DNA of 64,000 bases, taken from the NCBI RefSeq assembly GCF_001641615.1, contig NZ_LRRU01000002.1, positions 62,001-126,000 on the forward strand, given 5' to 3'. The DNA is from Pseudoalteromonas gelatinilytica (GTDB taxonomy: Bacteria; Pseudomonadota; Gammaproteobacteria; Enterobacterales; Alteromonadaceae). Positions 1 to 9,146 of this stretch are shown piece by piece; position 1 is the first letter of the stretch, and each line of letters begins with the position of its first letter. A model generated the notes under the pieces. The model had not been told where the DNA came from. It saw nothing but the letters and a program-made list of their open reading frames with translations, and searched no databases. Both the position numbers and the translations under genes were made by a program.

Positions 1-444
1 TTGCGGCTCTGCTTTGCTTGCATAACCAATTAACGATGAGGCCGAGCCTGCCATTTGTCTTAACGAGTTATCGAGCAGTGCCATTTCGTTACCCGATAGC
101 TTACCTAAAGCGCGATACTTACCATTAATGTCTTTATCGAGCTCTGTTAGCTGACTATTTAGCTGACCTGCAAGGTCATCAGGTAGCTCTGCTAAATGCT
201 GCTTTTTAACATCGCTAATCAGCGTTGAGGCTTTATTTAAGTGTTGGCTGTCACCTTGCTCTAAATAATCATCAAGGTAACTTTTTAAATCAATAATGAT
301 GGTGTTTTTCAGCTTATTATAAGCGTTATCTTGCTGCTCTAAGCCGAGTAAGGTTTGACTAGCCCAGAACAAGGTGGCTGCCAGTAAGATACTGGCGAGT
401 GTGAGTAAAACGGCCAATAGCCGAGTAAATGATGACACGCGCAT
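1..444 (-). CDS. Methyl-accepting chemotaxis protein, N-terminal part (cut by window edge)
   Basis: The reading frame opens with ATG at 444 (MRVSSFTRLLAV) and stays open to base 1, giving 148 residues with no stop. Residues about 7-27 form a hydrophobic membrane segment (LLAVLLTLASILLAATLFW). The following residues are a charged, helical, periplasmic-type region with many Gln, Asp and Lys (LEQQDNAYNKLKN; LKSYLDDYLEQGD). This is the usual start of a chemoreceptor with a four-helix-bundle sensor. The HAMP and signalling domains would lie outside the window, so the chemoreceptor call is inference from the N-terminal architecture. It could also be the sensor half of a histidine kinase or a diguanylate cyclase. 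Confidence 0.6.
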   Translation of the reverse strand, partial: MRVSSFTRLLAVLLTLASILLAATLFWASQTLLGLEQQDNAYNKLKNTIIIDLKSYLDDYLEQGDSQHLNKASTLISDVKKQHLAELPDDLAGQLNSQLTELDKDINGKYRALGKLSGNEMALLDNSLRQMAGSASSLIGYASKAEPQ

Positions 445-594
445 AAACGATATTCCCAAGTAACGTTACGCGCGTAGAATATTAACCTTTTATGACAATT
501 TGATGTAAACCGTAAAAAATAACAGGTAAAAGCGATAACAACTAACCCAAAAGGGTTAAATAAATACCAATTCGCTTAATATTGCGGATTAGTA

Positions 595-1350
595 TCAGAC
601 CATTGCAGCTTTTACGTATACATCAAAGCGGTTCTTTTTGGTTTTGATTTGCATACTCGGGGTTTTGTCATTTAGAAATGGGGCGTAATCAGGGCGCTTC
701 ACGACGACTCGCTTACTGGCAAGTGGATAAGCAAATTCTAATAAATCATCAGCATCGCTGTCTGCACCGACGAGTTCTTGGAATACTCGCATTTCCTTTT
801 TAACAAGGGCTGATTTTTCACGATGAGGAAACATAGGATCTAAGTACACAACATCAGGCACTTCGTTACATTGCGCCAGTAGAGTATGACTAGAGCCAAA
901 CACTAAACTCATGTTTTCTTTCATCCAAGGGCCGATTTCTGCATCGTTATAGGCGCGTTCTAGGCCATCAAATAATAGCGCAGCAACCACTGGGTGGCGT
1001 TCATGCAAAATCACTTTACAGCCAAGTGATGCCAGTACAAAGCCATCGCGGCCAAGTCCTGCGGTGGCATCTAGCACCACAGGCGTGGCACCTTTGTTTA
1101 AACCAACCGCTTTTGCGATAGCCTGCCCTTTACCACCACCAAACTTACGTCGATGAGCTGCGGCACCCGTTACAAAATCAACATGGATAGCACCAAGCTT
1201 TGGCTCGTCCTTTTTCTTCAAGCTCAGACCTTGATCGTCATAATGAAGCGAAAAACCTGCATTTTGCTCAGCCCACTTGACCAAACCAAAACGCTGTTCA
1301 ATCGCATCTAAATAAGGACGCATTTCTTTAAAAGGACAATGAATTACCAC
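595..1350 (-). CDS. rsmJ: 16S rRNA (guanine1516-N2)-methyltransferase RsmJ
   Basis: The 251-residue protein matches the RsmJ (YhiQ) family in length and motifs. The S-adenosylmethionine-binding loop is [18 protein letters not shown], and the NPPY-like catalytic motif is [20 protein letters not shown]. The N-terminal block [20 protein letters not shown] followed by [13 protein letters not shown] is also diagnostic. The enzyme methylates G1516 of 16S rRNA in the assembled 30S subunit. The start is a GTG, with GGAG about seven bases upstream supporting it. The gene stands alone, downstream of and 43 bases from the response regulator at 1394-2572 on the same strand, so the two may be co-transcribed. 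Confidence 0.95.
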   Translation of the reverse strand: MVIHCPFKEMRPYLDAIEQRFGLVKWAEQNAGFSLHYDDQGLSLKKKDEPKLGAIHVDFVTGAAAHRRKFGGGKGQAIAKAVGLNKGATPVVLDATAGLGRDGFVLASLGCKVILHERHPVVAALLFDGLERAYNDAEIGPWMKENMSLVFGSSHTLLAQCNEVPDVVYLDPMFPHREKSALVKKEMRVFQELVGADSDADDLLEFAYPLASKRVVVKRPDYAPFLNDKTPSMQIKTKKNRFDVYVKAAMV

Positions 1351-1393
1351 GCAAAACTCCGAGCTATCTGATTCGCCGCCAGTATAGCATGCC

Positions 1394-2572
1394 TTAAAAT
1401 AGCTCGATATCCGTTTGTGAGGTCACATCTTCGGTATCACTCGGCTCTGCCATTTTTTGTAAACTTGCTAAAAGCGAGCTTCGCGATTCGATAATGTGCT
1501 TTAACTGATACTTTATAAACGCCAAGTCTTCATTCAGTGAGGTAAACAGTAATTGCGTTTGTTTTAATTGCTGCAGGTGAAACGCAACTTCGTCGCTACT
1601 CGCCAAACCGCTTTGTTCAATAGATTTATTTAGCTCATCGAGTTGGGCGGCAAGCTTCTCAACAGCGTGTTCGCGAGAATCGCTGTTCAGATACATTTGA
1701 TCAGACAAGTCATTAAACGCATTACCAATTTGCTGTGCCTGCGTAAGCGCACGCTCATTGTTTTCCATGTCTTGTACTTTGGCGTTAGTCACCTCAAGAA
1801 TATGCGGGAATAAATCTTTGTAACGACCATACAGCTGGGCATCATCTAATGGCATATTCTTAACCAGCATCGATACTTTAGGGTAATTAATAATTGTGCG
1901 ATGGCTAAAATCAACAAAGCGATTCGCATCTCGGTGTTTTTCGAGTAGCTCTTGCTCAAGTGGACACACCCCGCCATCTGCACTACAAAATACGCCAACA
2001 TCTTGATACCAAAACGCCAGCACGACATCGAGCTCCATCGGGTTAAAAAACTCAAACATATGTTCCGATAACGCTTTGATATCGTGAGCATGATAACTTT
2101 GCCCTACGTAGCGCATGATGCGTCCCATATCGCCTGAATCTGTCATCGCGATTTCGGCAGTAATTTGCGCTCGCTCAACATCACTTTTAAGTTTTTTCGA
2201 GTGCTGGCGATATTGATACAACACGCGAATACGTGCCATCAGCTCTTCAGCATTAAATGGTTTTACAATGTAATCAGCAGCACCTGCGTTATAGCCTTTT
2301 ACACGGTCTGGTAGGTCTGACTTACCCGATAAAAACATCACTGGAATATCTTTTGTTTGCGGGTTAGCTTTTAATTCGTTACATACCTCAAAGCCTGTTT
2401 TTCCCGGCATTTCGATATCAAGTAAGATGATGTCAGGATTGTACTTTAACGCCTGTCTTAATCCTTCGTCGCCATTTTTAGCATGGATCAGTGTGCAAAA
2501 GCCTGATAGCGATTCCTCAATCACATGATGGATATATTTATCATCATCAATGGCTAATACAAGTTTTGACAT
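1394..2572 (-). CDS. Response regulator with receiver domain and uncharacterised C-terminal region
   Basis: Residues 1-125 are a CheY-like receiver: acidic pair D9/D10, phospho-acceptor D52 in LLDIEMPG, and the conserved lysine in VKPF (about K104). There is no DNA-binding, GGDEF or EAL domain after it. Residues about 135-260 look like a compact sensor or GAF-like fold, with the blocks [39 protein letters not shown] and [12 protein letters not shown]. Residues about 265-370 are rich in Gln, Leu and Glu and likely form coiled coil. The ATG has AGGA eight bases upstream. Similar regulators occur in other gammaproteobacteria as far as I recall, but the output is unknown and no cognate histidine kinase lies nearby. 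The receiver call is certain; any function beyond it is not. Confidence 0.85.
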   Translation of the reverse strand: MSKLVLAIDDDKYIHHVIEESLSGFCTLIHAKNGDEGLRQALKYNPDIILLDIEMPGKTGFEVCNELKANPQTKDIPVMFLSGKSDLPDRVKGYNAGAADYIVKPFNAEELMARIRVLYQYRQHSKKLKSDVERAQITAEIAMTDSGDMGRIMRYVGQSYHAHDIKALSEHMFEFFNPMELDVVLAFWYQDVGVFCSADGGVCPLEQELLEKHRDANRFVDFSHRTIINYPKVSMLVKNMPLDDAQLYGRYKDLFPHILEVTNAKVQDMENNERALTQAQQIGNAFNDLSDQMYLNSDSREHAVEKLAAQLDELNKSIEQSGLASSDEVAFHLQQLKQTQLLFTSLNEDLAFIKYQLKHIIESRSSLLASLQKMAEPSDTEDVTSQTDIELF

Positions 2573-2645
2573 GCTTAATTCCTATAAACTCTTTTTTATG
2601 AAGGATAGTACGAGAGCGTGATTTTGCGAAGAAATATTAATAAAA

Positions 2646-2665
2646 AAAGCGCCTTACGGCGCTTT
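2646..2665 (-). terminator. Intrinsic terminator of prlC
   Basis: The stem is AAAGCGCC/GGCGCTTT with a four-base loop. On the minus strand it is followed by a run of T. It lies 16 bases beyond the prlC stop codon. Confidence 0.85.
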
Positions 2666-2681
2666 AGATCAACAAAAATTA

Positions 2682-4733
2682 TTATGCAGCAATGCCGCTA
2701 TGTCTAAGTAGCGCATCAACTTGTGGTTCGCGTCCTCGGAACTTTTTAAATAGCTCCATAGGCTCTTCACTGCCCCCTTTTTCTAAAATGTTCTTTAAGA
2801 ACGCTTCGCCCGTTGCTGGGTTAAAAATGCCTTCTTCTTCAAATTTAGAAAACGCATCCGCCGAGAGTACTTCAGCCCACTTGTAAGAGTAGTAACCTGC
2901 GCTATAACCACCCGCAAAAATATGGCTAAAACCATGCTGGAAACGGTTAAACGCGGGGGCTTTAACAACGGCCGTTTTACTGCGCACTTCATCAAGTGTT
3001 GCTTGAATATTACATGGCTCACCCGCTTTGTACGTATGGTGAATCGTAAAATCAAACAACGAGAACTCAAGCTGACGCAGCATTTGCATACCTGATTGGA
3101 AGTTCTTCGCCGCAAGAAGTTTATCTAATAACTCTTTTGGTAACGGTTCACCTGTTTCGTAATGACCCGAAATAAAGCTTAAGGCTTCTTCTTCGTAACA
3201 CCAGTTTTCAAGGAACTGACTTGGCAACTCAACCGCATCCCATGCTACACCGTTAATACCTGCAACCGGCGCTGCATCAACTTGCGTCAACATATGATGA
3301 ATACCGTGACCAAACTCATGGAATAAGGTCGTTACTTCGTTATGGGTAAACAAGGCTGGCTTATCACCCACTGCTTTATTAAAGTTACATACTAAATACG
3401 CAACAGGGGTTTGTAATTCGCCGTTAGCACGTACTTTACGACCCATACAGTCATCCATCCAGGCGCCGCCACGCTTACGATCGCGGGCATATAAATCGAG
3501 ATAAAAACGACCACGTAAAGTATTGCTGCTATCGTAAATTTCGAAGAAGCGTACATCTGGGTGGTACGTATCAAAGTCTGTGACTTCTTTAACGCTAATA
3601 CCAAATAAGCGATTTACTGTGGTGAATAAGCCACTTAATACCGTATTTGCAGGGAAATATGGACGCAATACTTCATCAGAAATCGCGTACTTTTCTTGCT
3701 TAAGTTTTTCGCCGTAGTAAGCGTAGTCCCACGCGGCAAGCTCTGTCACACCGTGCTTATCTTTTGCGTAAGCAGTTAACTCAGCAAGTTCTTGCTCAGC
3801 TTGCGGTTTTGATTTGTCGGCTAAATCTTCTAAGAATGAAAAAACCTGCTCTGGCGTTTCAGCCATTTTAGTCGCCAATGACATGTCAGCGTAGCTGTTA
3901 AAGCCCAATAACTCGGCAAGCTCGTGACGCAGTGCAAGCTCTTCGCTCATAATGGCAGAGTTATCAAATTCACCGGCGTTAGGGCCTTGATCAGAAGCAC
4001 GCGTCACAAACGCAGTGTAAAACTCTTCACGTAACTCGCGGTTATCTGCGTAGGTCATAATGGGTAAGTAAGATGGAAAATCTAGCGTGAATACCCAGCC
4101 ATCTAGATCTTTGCTTTTAGCTGTATCAGCACCAAGGGCTAATGCAGACTCAGGTAAACCAGCCAGTTCGCTTTCATCAGTAATGTGCTTTTGCCAAGCA
4201 AGCGTGGCATCCATCACATTATTACCAAACTTAGAAGCCAACTCAGATAAACGCGCACTAATTTCGCCATAACGCTTTTGTTGCTCAGGCTTTAAAGCGA
4301 TACCAGATAGCTCAAAATCACGCAGTGCATTAGTAATGGTTTTTTGTTGGGCAATGGTCAGAGTTTTAAATTCGTCACTGCTGTGAAGTGCGTTGTAAGC
4401 ATCGTACAAACCTTGATGCTGACCAACAAACGTTGAATACTCAGATAACAATGGCAAACATTGCTCATAGGCTTCACGTAGTTCATCGCTGTTAACGACA
4501 GAATTCATATGTGATACCGGTGAAAATAAGCGTGATAACTTGTCATCAGCTTCTTCAAGCGGAAGAACCAAATCATTCCATGTGTATGATTTAGTTGCCA
4601 GTACCTCATCTATTTTGGCACGGCACTCAGCAATCGCCGCTTTTAATGCTGGCACTACATGTGCTGGTTTAATTTTAGAAAACGGCGGAAGCCCTTCTAA
4701 ACCAATGAGTGGGTTATTTTCTGCAATTGTCAT
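2682..4733 (-). CDS. prlC: Oligopeptidase A (M3 family zinc metallopeptidase)
   Basis: Cytosolic M3 metallopeptidase that degrades short peptides, including cleaved signal peptides. The zinc site HEFGH lies in LFHEFGHGIHHMLTQVD, with the downstream glutamate of the family in the block VELPSQFLENWCYEEEAL. The N-terminus NPLIGLEGLPPFSKIKP matches E. coli PrlC closely. I place the start at the ATG at 4733 (MTIAENN), 683 residues. A TTG four codons upstream (4745) would extend the frame, but GAGAACGAAA directly precedes the ATG and the family begins at this point. The gene is divergent from gor and has its own terminator. In E. coli prlC is followed by rsmJ; here a response regulator lies between them. 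Confidence 0.96.
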   Translation of the reverse strand: MTIAENNPLIGLEGLPPFSKIKPAHVVPALKAAIAECRAKIDEVLATKSYTWNDLVLPLEEADDKLSRLFSPVSHMNSVVNSDELREAYEQCLPLLSEYSTFVGQHQGLYDAYNALHSSDEFKTLTIAQQKTITNALRDFELSGIALKPEQQKRYGEISARLSELASKFGNNVMDATLAWQKHITDESELAGLPESALALGADTAKSKDLDGWVFTLDFPSYLPIMTYADNRELREEFYTAFVTRASDQGPNAGEFDNSAIMSEELALRHELAELLGFNSYADMSLATKMAETPEQVFSFLEDLADKSKPQAEQELAELTAYAKDKHGVTELAAWDYAYYGEKLKQEKYAISDEVLRPYFPANTVLSGLFTTVNRLFGISVKEVTDFDTYHPDVRFFEIYDSSNTLRGRFYLDLYARDRKRGGAWMDDCMGRKVRANGELQTPVAYLVCNFNKAVGDKPALFTHNEVTTLFHEFGHGIHHMLTQVDAAPVAGINGVAWDAVELPSQFLENWCYEEEALSFISGHYETGEPLPKELLDKLLAAKNFQSGMQMLRQLEFSLFDFTIHHTYKAGEPCNIQATLDEVRSKTAVVKAPAFNRFQHGFSHIFAGGYSAGYYSYKWAEVLSADAFSKFEEEGIFNPATGEAFLKNILEKGGSEEPMELFKKFRGREPQVDALLRHSGIAA

Positions 4734-4799
4734 TTTCGTTCTCAAATTTTATGCGAATATGATTTTGAAGTTGGGGCGAATTGATGAAATACAAGGGGC

Positions 4800-4827
4800 T
4801 TAACCTTGGTCTTTATTATGCTATTAT
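4800..4827 (+). promoter_or_regulatory. Candidate sigma-70 promoter of gor
   Basis: TTAACC, a 16-base spacer and TATTAT stand 57 bases before the gor start in the gap between prlC and gor. Both hexamers match the consensus only partly. No OxyR-type site is evident by eye. Confidence 0.3.
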
Positions 4828-4884
4828 CAACTTATTACTAAATCGATTAATTAATAAAGAATTATCTATTTTTGAGGACAAACT

Positions 4885-6246
4885 ATGGCTCAGCATTTTG
4901 ATTACATTGCAATTGGTGGTGGTAGTGGCGGTATTGCCTCTGCAAACCGTGCAGCAATGCGTGGCGCAAAAGTCGCTCTTATTGAAGCAAAACACATGGG
5001 TGGTACCTGTGTAAACGTGGGTTGTGTTCCAAAGAAAGTAATGTGGCACGGCGCACAAATTGCTGAAGCAATTAACGCATATGCACCTGACTACGGCTTT
5101 GATGTTGAATTAAAAGGTTTTAGCTGGGCTAAATTAGTTGAAAGCCGCGAAGCTTACATTGGTCGTATTCACCAAGGTTACAACAAGTACTTATCTAGCA
5201 ATGGTGTAACTGTAATCAATGGCTTTGCTAAGTTTGTTGATAACAAAACAGTTGAAGTAAATGGTGAGATATACACGGCAGACCATATTCTTGTTGCTGT
5301 TGGTGGCCGCCCTACTATTCCTAACATCCCAGGCGCTGAGCTTGGCATTGATTCGAACGGCTTCTTTGAACTAGACGCACAGCCTAAGCGTGTTGCTGTG
5401 GTTGGTGCAGGCTACATTGCCGTTGAAATCGCAGGTGTACTTCATAGCCTTGGTACAGAAACACACTTGTTTGTTCGTAAAAACAAACCACTTCGTACTT
5501 TTGACCCATACATTGTTGATACGCTTGTCGAGATCATGGCGAAAGAAGGCCCGACTCTTCACACTGATTGCACACCTAAAGAAGTAGTTAAAGAAAGCGA
5601 TGGTAGCTTAACAATTCACTTTGAAAATGGTCACAGCCAAAACGTTGATGAAGTTATTTGGGCTATTGGCCGTACACCTACAACTGACAAGATCAATCTT
5701 GCTGCGGCAGGTGTTGAAGTCACTGAAGGTGGTTACGTTAAAGTAGACGAATTCCAAAACACCACTGCTGAAAACGTGTACGCAGTTGGCGATATCATCG
5801 AAAACGGTATCGAACTTACGCCAGTAGCCGTTAAAGCGGGTCGTATTTTATCAGAGCGTTTATTCAATAAAGAATTACCTGATGATTTAAAAATGGATTA
5901 CGAGCTAGTGCCTACAGTGGTATTCAGCCATCCACCAATCGGCACAATTGGTTTAACAGAGCAACAAGCGATTGATCAATACGGCAGCGATAAAGTGAAA
6001 GTATATCGTTCAACCTTCGCAGCTATGTACACAGCAGTAACGCAACACCGTCAACCTTGTAACATGATGCTGGTTTGTGCTGGCGACGACGAAAAAGTTG
6101 TTGGCTTACACGGTATTGGTTTTGCCGTTGACGAAATGATCCAAGGCTTTGCTGTTGCAATGAAGATGGGCGCAACGAAAGCAGACTTTGATGCTGTTGT
6201 GGCTATTCACCCGACGGGCTCAGAAGAGTTTGTAACGATGCGATAA
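4885..6246 (+). CDS. gor: Glutathione-disulfide reductase
   Basis: FAD- and NADPH-dependent enzyme that reduces glutathione disulfide in the cytosol. The 453 residues match the family length. The N-terminal FAD fold is [17 protein letters not shown]. The redox-active disulfide is C42/C47 in [13 protein letters not shown]. The NADPH-binding fold is [17 protein letters not shown], followed by the Arg of [11 protein letters not shown] that is typical of NADPH preference. The C-terminal active-site motif [12 protein letters not shown] carries the catalytic His-Glu pair. The start ATG has GAGGA about seven bases upstream. The gene is monocistronic: a tandem repeat begins just after the stop, followed by a strong terminator. 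Confidence 0.97.
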   Translation: MAQHFDYIAIGGGSGGIASANRAAMRGAKVALIEAKHMGGTCVNVGCVPKKVMWHGAQIAEAINAYAPDYGFDVELKGFSWAKLVESREAYIGRIHQGYNKYLSSNGVTVINGFAKFVDNKTVEVNGEIYTADHILVAVGGRPTIPNIPGAELGIDSNGFFELDAQPKRVAVVGAGYIAVEIAGVLHSLGTETHLFVRKNKPLRTFDPYIVDTLVEIMAKEGPTLHTDCTPKEVVKESDGSLTIHFENGHSQNVDEVIWAIGRTPTTDKINLAAAGVEVTEGGYVKVDEFQNTTAENVYAVGDIIENGIELTPVAVKAGRILSERLFNKELPDDLKMDYELVPTVVFSHPPIGTIGLTEQQAIDQYGSDKVKVYRSTFAAMYTAVTQHRQPCNMMLVCAGDDEKVVGLHGIGFAVDEMIQGFAVAMKMGATKADFDAVVAIHPTGSEEFVTMR

Positions 6247-6252
6247 ACTCGC

Positions 6253-6324
6253 GTTGCGAGTTGCGAGTTGCGAGTTGCGAGTTGCGAGTTGCGAGTTGCG
6301 AGTTGCGAGTTGCGAGTTGCGAGT
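6253..6324. repeat. Heptanucleotide tandem repeat, ten perfect copies of GTTGCGA
   Basis: Ten perfect 7-base units plus two bases (72 bases) begin seven bases after the gor stop codon. The bases just before it (ACTCGC at 6247-6252) are the inverse complement of GCGAGT in the repeat, so a hairpin ACTCGC-GTT-GCGAGT can form at its left end. It is outside any reading frame I accept and ends seven bases before the gor terminator stem. Confidence 0.97.
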
Positions 6325-6331
6325 CAATTTT

Positions 6332-6363
6332 AAAACCTTGTGGTGCTGCCACAAGGTTTTTTT
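6332..6363 (+). terminator. Intrinsic terminator of gor
   Basis: Twelve-base perfect stem AAAACCTTGTGG/CCACAAGGTTTT with a five-base loop (TGCTG) and a continuing T run. Confidence 0.95.
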
Positions 6364-6432
6364 ATGCTTAAAGCTGGCACAAACCTTGTAACTGTTAATA
6401 AAGTAACCAGTTATAGCAATAAATTACCCTTA

Positions 6433-6467
6433 TTTACTGTGTAATTAAGCAATTATTACGCAGTAAA
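6433..6467. promoter_or_regulatory. 13-base imperfect dyad, candidate operator or leader hairpin
   Basis: TTTACTGTGTAAT and ATTACGCAGTAAA pair at 12 of 13 positions (the thirteenth is a G-T wobble) across a 9-base AT-rich spacer. The dyad ends 25 bases before the GTG start of the glutaredoxin-MauE gene. It lacks a T run, so it is not a terminator. The regulator is unknown. Confidence 0.5.
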
Positions 6468-6492
6468 CAAGGCATTTTTACAAGGAGGCACT

Positions 6493-7227
6493 GTGTCTAA
6501 GTCTGCAATTTTATATCGCATGGTGACCGATGAGCATATTTGCCCATTCGGTTTAAAATCAAAAGATTTATTAGAGCGTCATGGTTACAATGTTGATGAT
6601 CGACACTTAACCAGCCGTGAGCAAACCGACGAATTCAAACAGCAGCATGATGTACAAACCACACCACAAACCTTTATCAATGATAAACGTATTGGCGGTT
6701 ACGATGATTTGCGCGACTTTTTTAATCTACCTGAGGCAGGTCAGCAAGGTACCAGTTACACCCCTGTATTAGCGATTTTTGCAGTGACCATGCTACTAAG
6801 CTGCGGTTTTACTTATGCCAGCGGTGAAGCTTTATTTTCTATGCAAAATCTGATGCTGTTCGTGGCATTATCCATGGCGGTATTAGCCATACAAAAGCTG
6901 CAAGACTTATTCAGCTTTTCTAACTCATTTATTACCTACGACTTACTGGCGATGCGTATCGTGCCCTATGCCTATGTTTATCCATTTATCGAGGCGTATG
7001 TAGCGTTAGGTATGGTGGCTAAACTACCAGCCTTAGCTGTTGCACCATTTTCATTATTTATTGGTGGTATAGGTGCGATATCGGTTATTAAGGCTGTGTA
7101 TATCGATAAGCGAGAGCTGAAATGCGCCTGTGTTGGTGGCGACAGTAATGTGCCGCTCGGCTTTATCTCTCTGAGTGAGAACCTATTTATGATTGCTGCA
7201 GGTATATGGATGCTCATTAGCATTTAG
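6493..7227 (+). CDS. Glutaredoxin-MauE/DoxX-like membrane fusion protein
   Basis: Residues 1-80 are a glutaredoxin fold. The redox motif is CPFG, with one cysteine only (monothiol type). The cis-proline is in TTPQTFINDKRIGGYDDL, the glutathione-binding TxP and GGxxD elements. Residues about 90-244 hold four hydrophobic segments (TPVLAIFAVTMLLSCGFTYA, LMLFVALSMAVLAIQ, YAYVYPFIEAYVALGMV, LFMIAAGIWMLI) and the KCACVGGDSNVPLGF block typical of MauE-like thiol-relay membrane proteins. The start is GTG with an excellent AAGGAGG eight bases upstream. The domain order suggests delivery of reducing equivalents from glutathione to a membrane partner, which is inference. It is monocistronic, and a dyad lies just upstream. 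Confidence 0.85.
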   Translation: MSKSAILYRMVTDEHICPFGLKSKDLLERHGYNVDDRHLTSREQTDEFKQQHDVQTTPQTFINDKRIGGYDDLRDFFNLPEAGQQGTSYTPVLAIFAVTMLLSCGFTYASGEALFSMQNLMLFVALSMAVLAIQKLQDLFSFSNSFITYDLLAMRIVPYAYVYPFIEAYVALGMVAKLPALAVAPFSLFIGGIGAISVIKAVYIDKRELKCACVGGDSNVPLGFISLSENLFMIAAGIWMLISI

Positions 7228-7240
7228 CAACATGTATAAC

Positions 7241-7268
7241 AGTGGCTTAAATCTGCGGTTAAGCCACT
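7241..7268. terminator. Bidirectional terminator between glutaredoxin-MauE gene and lipoprotein gene
   Basis: Ten-base perfect stem AGTGGCTTAA/TTAAGCCACT with an eight-base loop lies between two convergent genes. The T runs are short on both sides, so efficiency is uncertain. Confidence 0.7.
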
Positions 7269-7281
7269 TTAAAGCGTGATT

Positions 7282-7530
7282 TTAGCCACCGTTACGTAAA
7301 TCGCGCTCGAATTCACTTTCGGTTTTTACTGGATGACAAGTCGATTTGACCGCGCCTTTTTTGCTGTCGTTATCTTCGGTGCTATAAATGGTATAGGTGT
7401 AATCAGTTTCGAGTTCACCACCTAAACATTCATGCTCAGCGTAGATTTCATTTTCAGCCCCATCAACCACGGCCTGTGATGCACAGCCTGCAAGCATAGC
7501 AAGTGCGAGTACAATTGGAATTGCTTTCAT
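7282..7530 (-). CDS. Small outer-membrane-type lipoprotein, unknown function
   Basis: 82 residues. The N-terminus MKAIPIVLALAMLAGC is a lipoprotein signal peptide with lipobox LAGC and lipidation at C16. The residue after the cysteine is Ala (not Asp), which favours sorting to the outer membrane. The mature part is short and acidic, with two further cysteines (HECLGGELETDY and VKSTCHPVK) that could form a disulfide in the periplasm. I recognise no domain. It stands alone between a shared terminator and the tldD terminator region. Confidence 0.8.
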   Translation of the reverse strand: MKAIPIVLALAMLAGCASQAVVDGAENEIYAEHECLGGELETDYTYTIYSTEDNDSKKGAVKSTCHPVKTESEFERDLRNGG

Positions 7531-7667
7531 ATCTTGATCCTAAAATGCTATTTTTATTTTTGCTGTAAGCAATAGGTTAGCTCACACAATTAAGTTAACG
7601 GCAAAGTACCTTTATTGATACAAAATTTGTGTAAGTTTTTGTGTAAACAGAAAGCGAAGATAAGTGA

Positions 7668-7691
7668 GGCAGGTCAAGAATTTAACCTGCC
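7668..7691 (-). terminator. Possible weak terminator of tldD
   Basis: Seven-base stem GGCAGGT/ACCTGCC with a ten-base loop, 15 bases past the tldD stop on the minus strand. No T run follows, so it may be a Rho-dependent end or a 3' protective hairpin instead. Confidence 0.35.
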
Positions 7692-7706
7692 ATATAATAA
7701 ATGGTT

Positions 7707-9146
7707 TTAAGCCGTGCCACCCACGGTTAGGTTGTCAATTTTAAGGCTTGGTTGCCCTACACCTACAGGTACGCTTTGGCCATCTTTACCACACACGCCA
7801 ACACCTTTATCAAGGGCTAAGTCGTTACCAACCATCGAAATTTGCTGCATCACTTCTGGGCCATTGCCAATCAGTGTTGCGCCTTTGATAGGTTGCGTGA
7901 TTTTACCGTTTTCAATTAAGTAGGCTTCAGAGGCACTAAATACAAACTTACCTGACGTAATATCTACTTGGCCGCCACCAAAGTTAGGCGCGAAGATACC
8001 TTTTTTCACCGAGCTGATGATATCAGCTTGGCTGTGCTCACCACCTAACATATAGGTGTTGGTCATACGTGGCATAGGTAAATGAGCGTACGATTCGCGG
8101 CGTGCATTACCAGTAGGGTTAACCCCCATCAAACGCGCATTTAGCTTATCTTGCATGTAGCCTTTTAGAATACCGTTTTCAATAAGCACGTTATACGCAG
8201 CAGGTGTCCCTTCGTCATCCACGTTCAATGAACCACGGCGATCAGCAATGGTGCCATCATCCACGACTGTACACAGCTCAGATGCCACCTTTTCACCTAC
8301 TTTACCGCTAAACGCCGATGCGCCTTTACGGTTGAAGTCACCTTCTAGGCCATGACCTACCGCTTCGTGTAGTAACACACCCGGCCAACCTGCGCCTAGC
8401 ACGACTTCCATGCTACCCGCAGGTGCATCGATTGCTTCTAGATTTACTTTTGCTTGGCGAACAGCTTCTTCGGCGTATTCCATCCAACGCGGTTTGCCAT
8501 CGACTAACTCTTTAAAATAGCCATAATCTAAACGCGCACCGCCCCCTGCACCACCGCGCTCACGACGGCCGTTCTTCTCAAGTAACACTGAGCAGTTTAA
8601 GCGAATAAGCGGGCGAATATCGGTGGCAAAGGTGCCATCACTTGCAGCAATTAACACTTCTTCATAAACCGCCGACATTGAACTGATCACTTGCTCAGCA
8701 TCCGGCGCTAATTGACGAATATAGTTTTCAAGTTCACGTAGCAAGCTTACTTTGTCATCGTTGCTCATGCTTTGAATTGGTTGATGCGGCGCATACTGTT
8801 GTTTAGCAGCTACATCACTGAATACTTGAATCGTTTTGTTTTCGCCAGCATTGGCAATGCTGCGCGCTGCCGTTGCGGCTTTGTTTAACGCTTCAAGGTT
8901 AATCGCATCTGAGTATGAAAAACCGGTTTTTTCACCGCTAACAGCACGCACACCCACACCACGCTCAACGTTGTATGAGCCTTCTTTTACTAAACCGTCT
9001 TCAAGCACCCAAGATTCGTGGTGACTCGATTGAAAATACAGGTCGGCATAGTCAACTTGGTGCTGATGAATAAAAGCGAGCGTTTTTTCTAGTTCTTCTC
9101 TCGTAAGTTGGCTGTCATGTAATAAATGCTGTTCAACCGTGTTCAT
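7707..9146 (-). CDS. tldD: Metalloprotease TldD
   Basis: 479 residues, against 481 in E. coli. TldD pairs with TldE (PmbA) to form a zinc protease that digests unfolded peptides, matures microcin B17 and degrades the antitoxin CcdA. The metal motif HEAVGH is at about residues 260-265 ([15 protein letters not shown]), and the metal-ligand cysteine is near the C-terminus in [15 protein letters not shown]. The partner TldE is not in this window. It is the last gene of the mre-rng-yhdP cluster. Its ATG overlaps the stop of the nitrilase gene by four bases, so translation is likely coupled. Confidence 0.97.
   Translation of the reverse strand: MNTVEQHLLHDSQLTREELEKTLAFIHQHQVDYADLYFQSSHHESWVLEDGLVKEGSYNVERGVGVRAVSGEKTGFSYSDAINLEALNKAATAARSIANAGENKTIQVFSDVAAKQQYAPHQPIQSMSNDDKVSLLRELENYIRQLAPDAEQVISSMSAVYEEVLIAASDGTFATDIRPLIRLNCSVLLEKNGRRERGGAGGGARLDYGYFKELVDGKPRWMEYAEEAVRQAKVNLEAIDAPAGSMEVVLGAGWPGVLLHEAVGHGLEGDFNRKGASAFSGKVGEKVASELCTVVDDGTIADRRGSLNVDDEGTPAAYNVLIENGILKGYMQDKLNARLMGVNPTGNARRESYAHLPMPRMTNTYMLGGEHSQADIISSVKKGIFAPNFGGGQVDITSGKFVFSASEAYLIENGKITQPIKGATLIGNGPEVMQQISMVGNDLALDKGVGVCGKDGQSVPVGVGQPSLKIDNLTVGGTA

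Noticed and set aside
6253..6324. CRISPR-like array
   Set aside because: The unit is seven bases with no spacers; it is a simple tandem repeat. No other array-like pattern was seen in the window.
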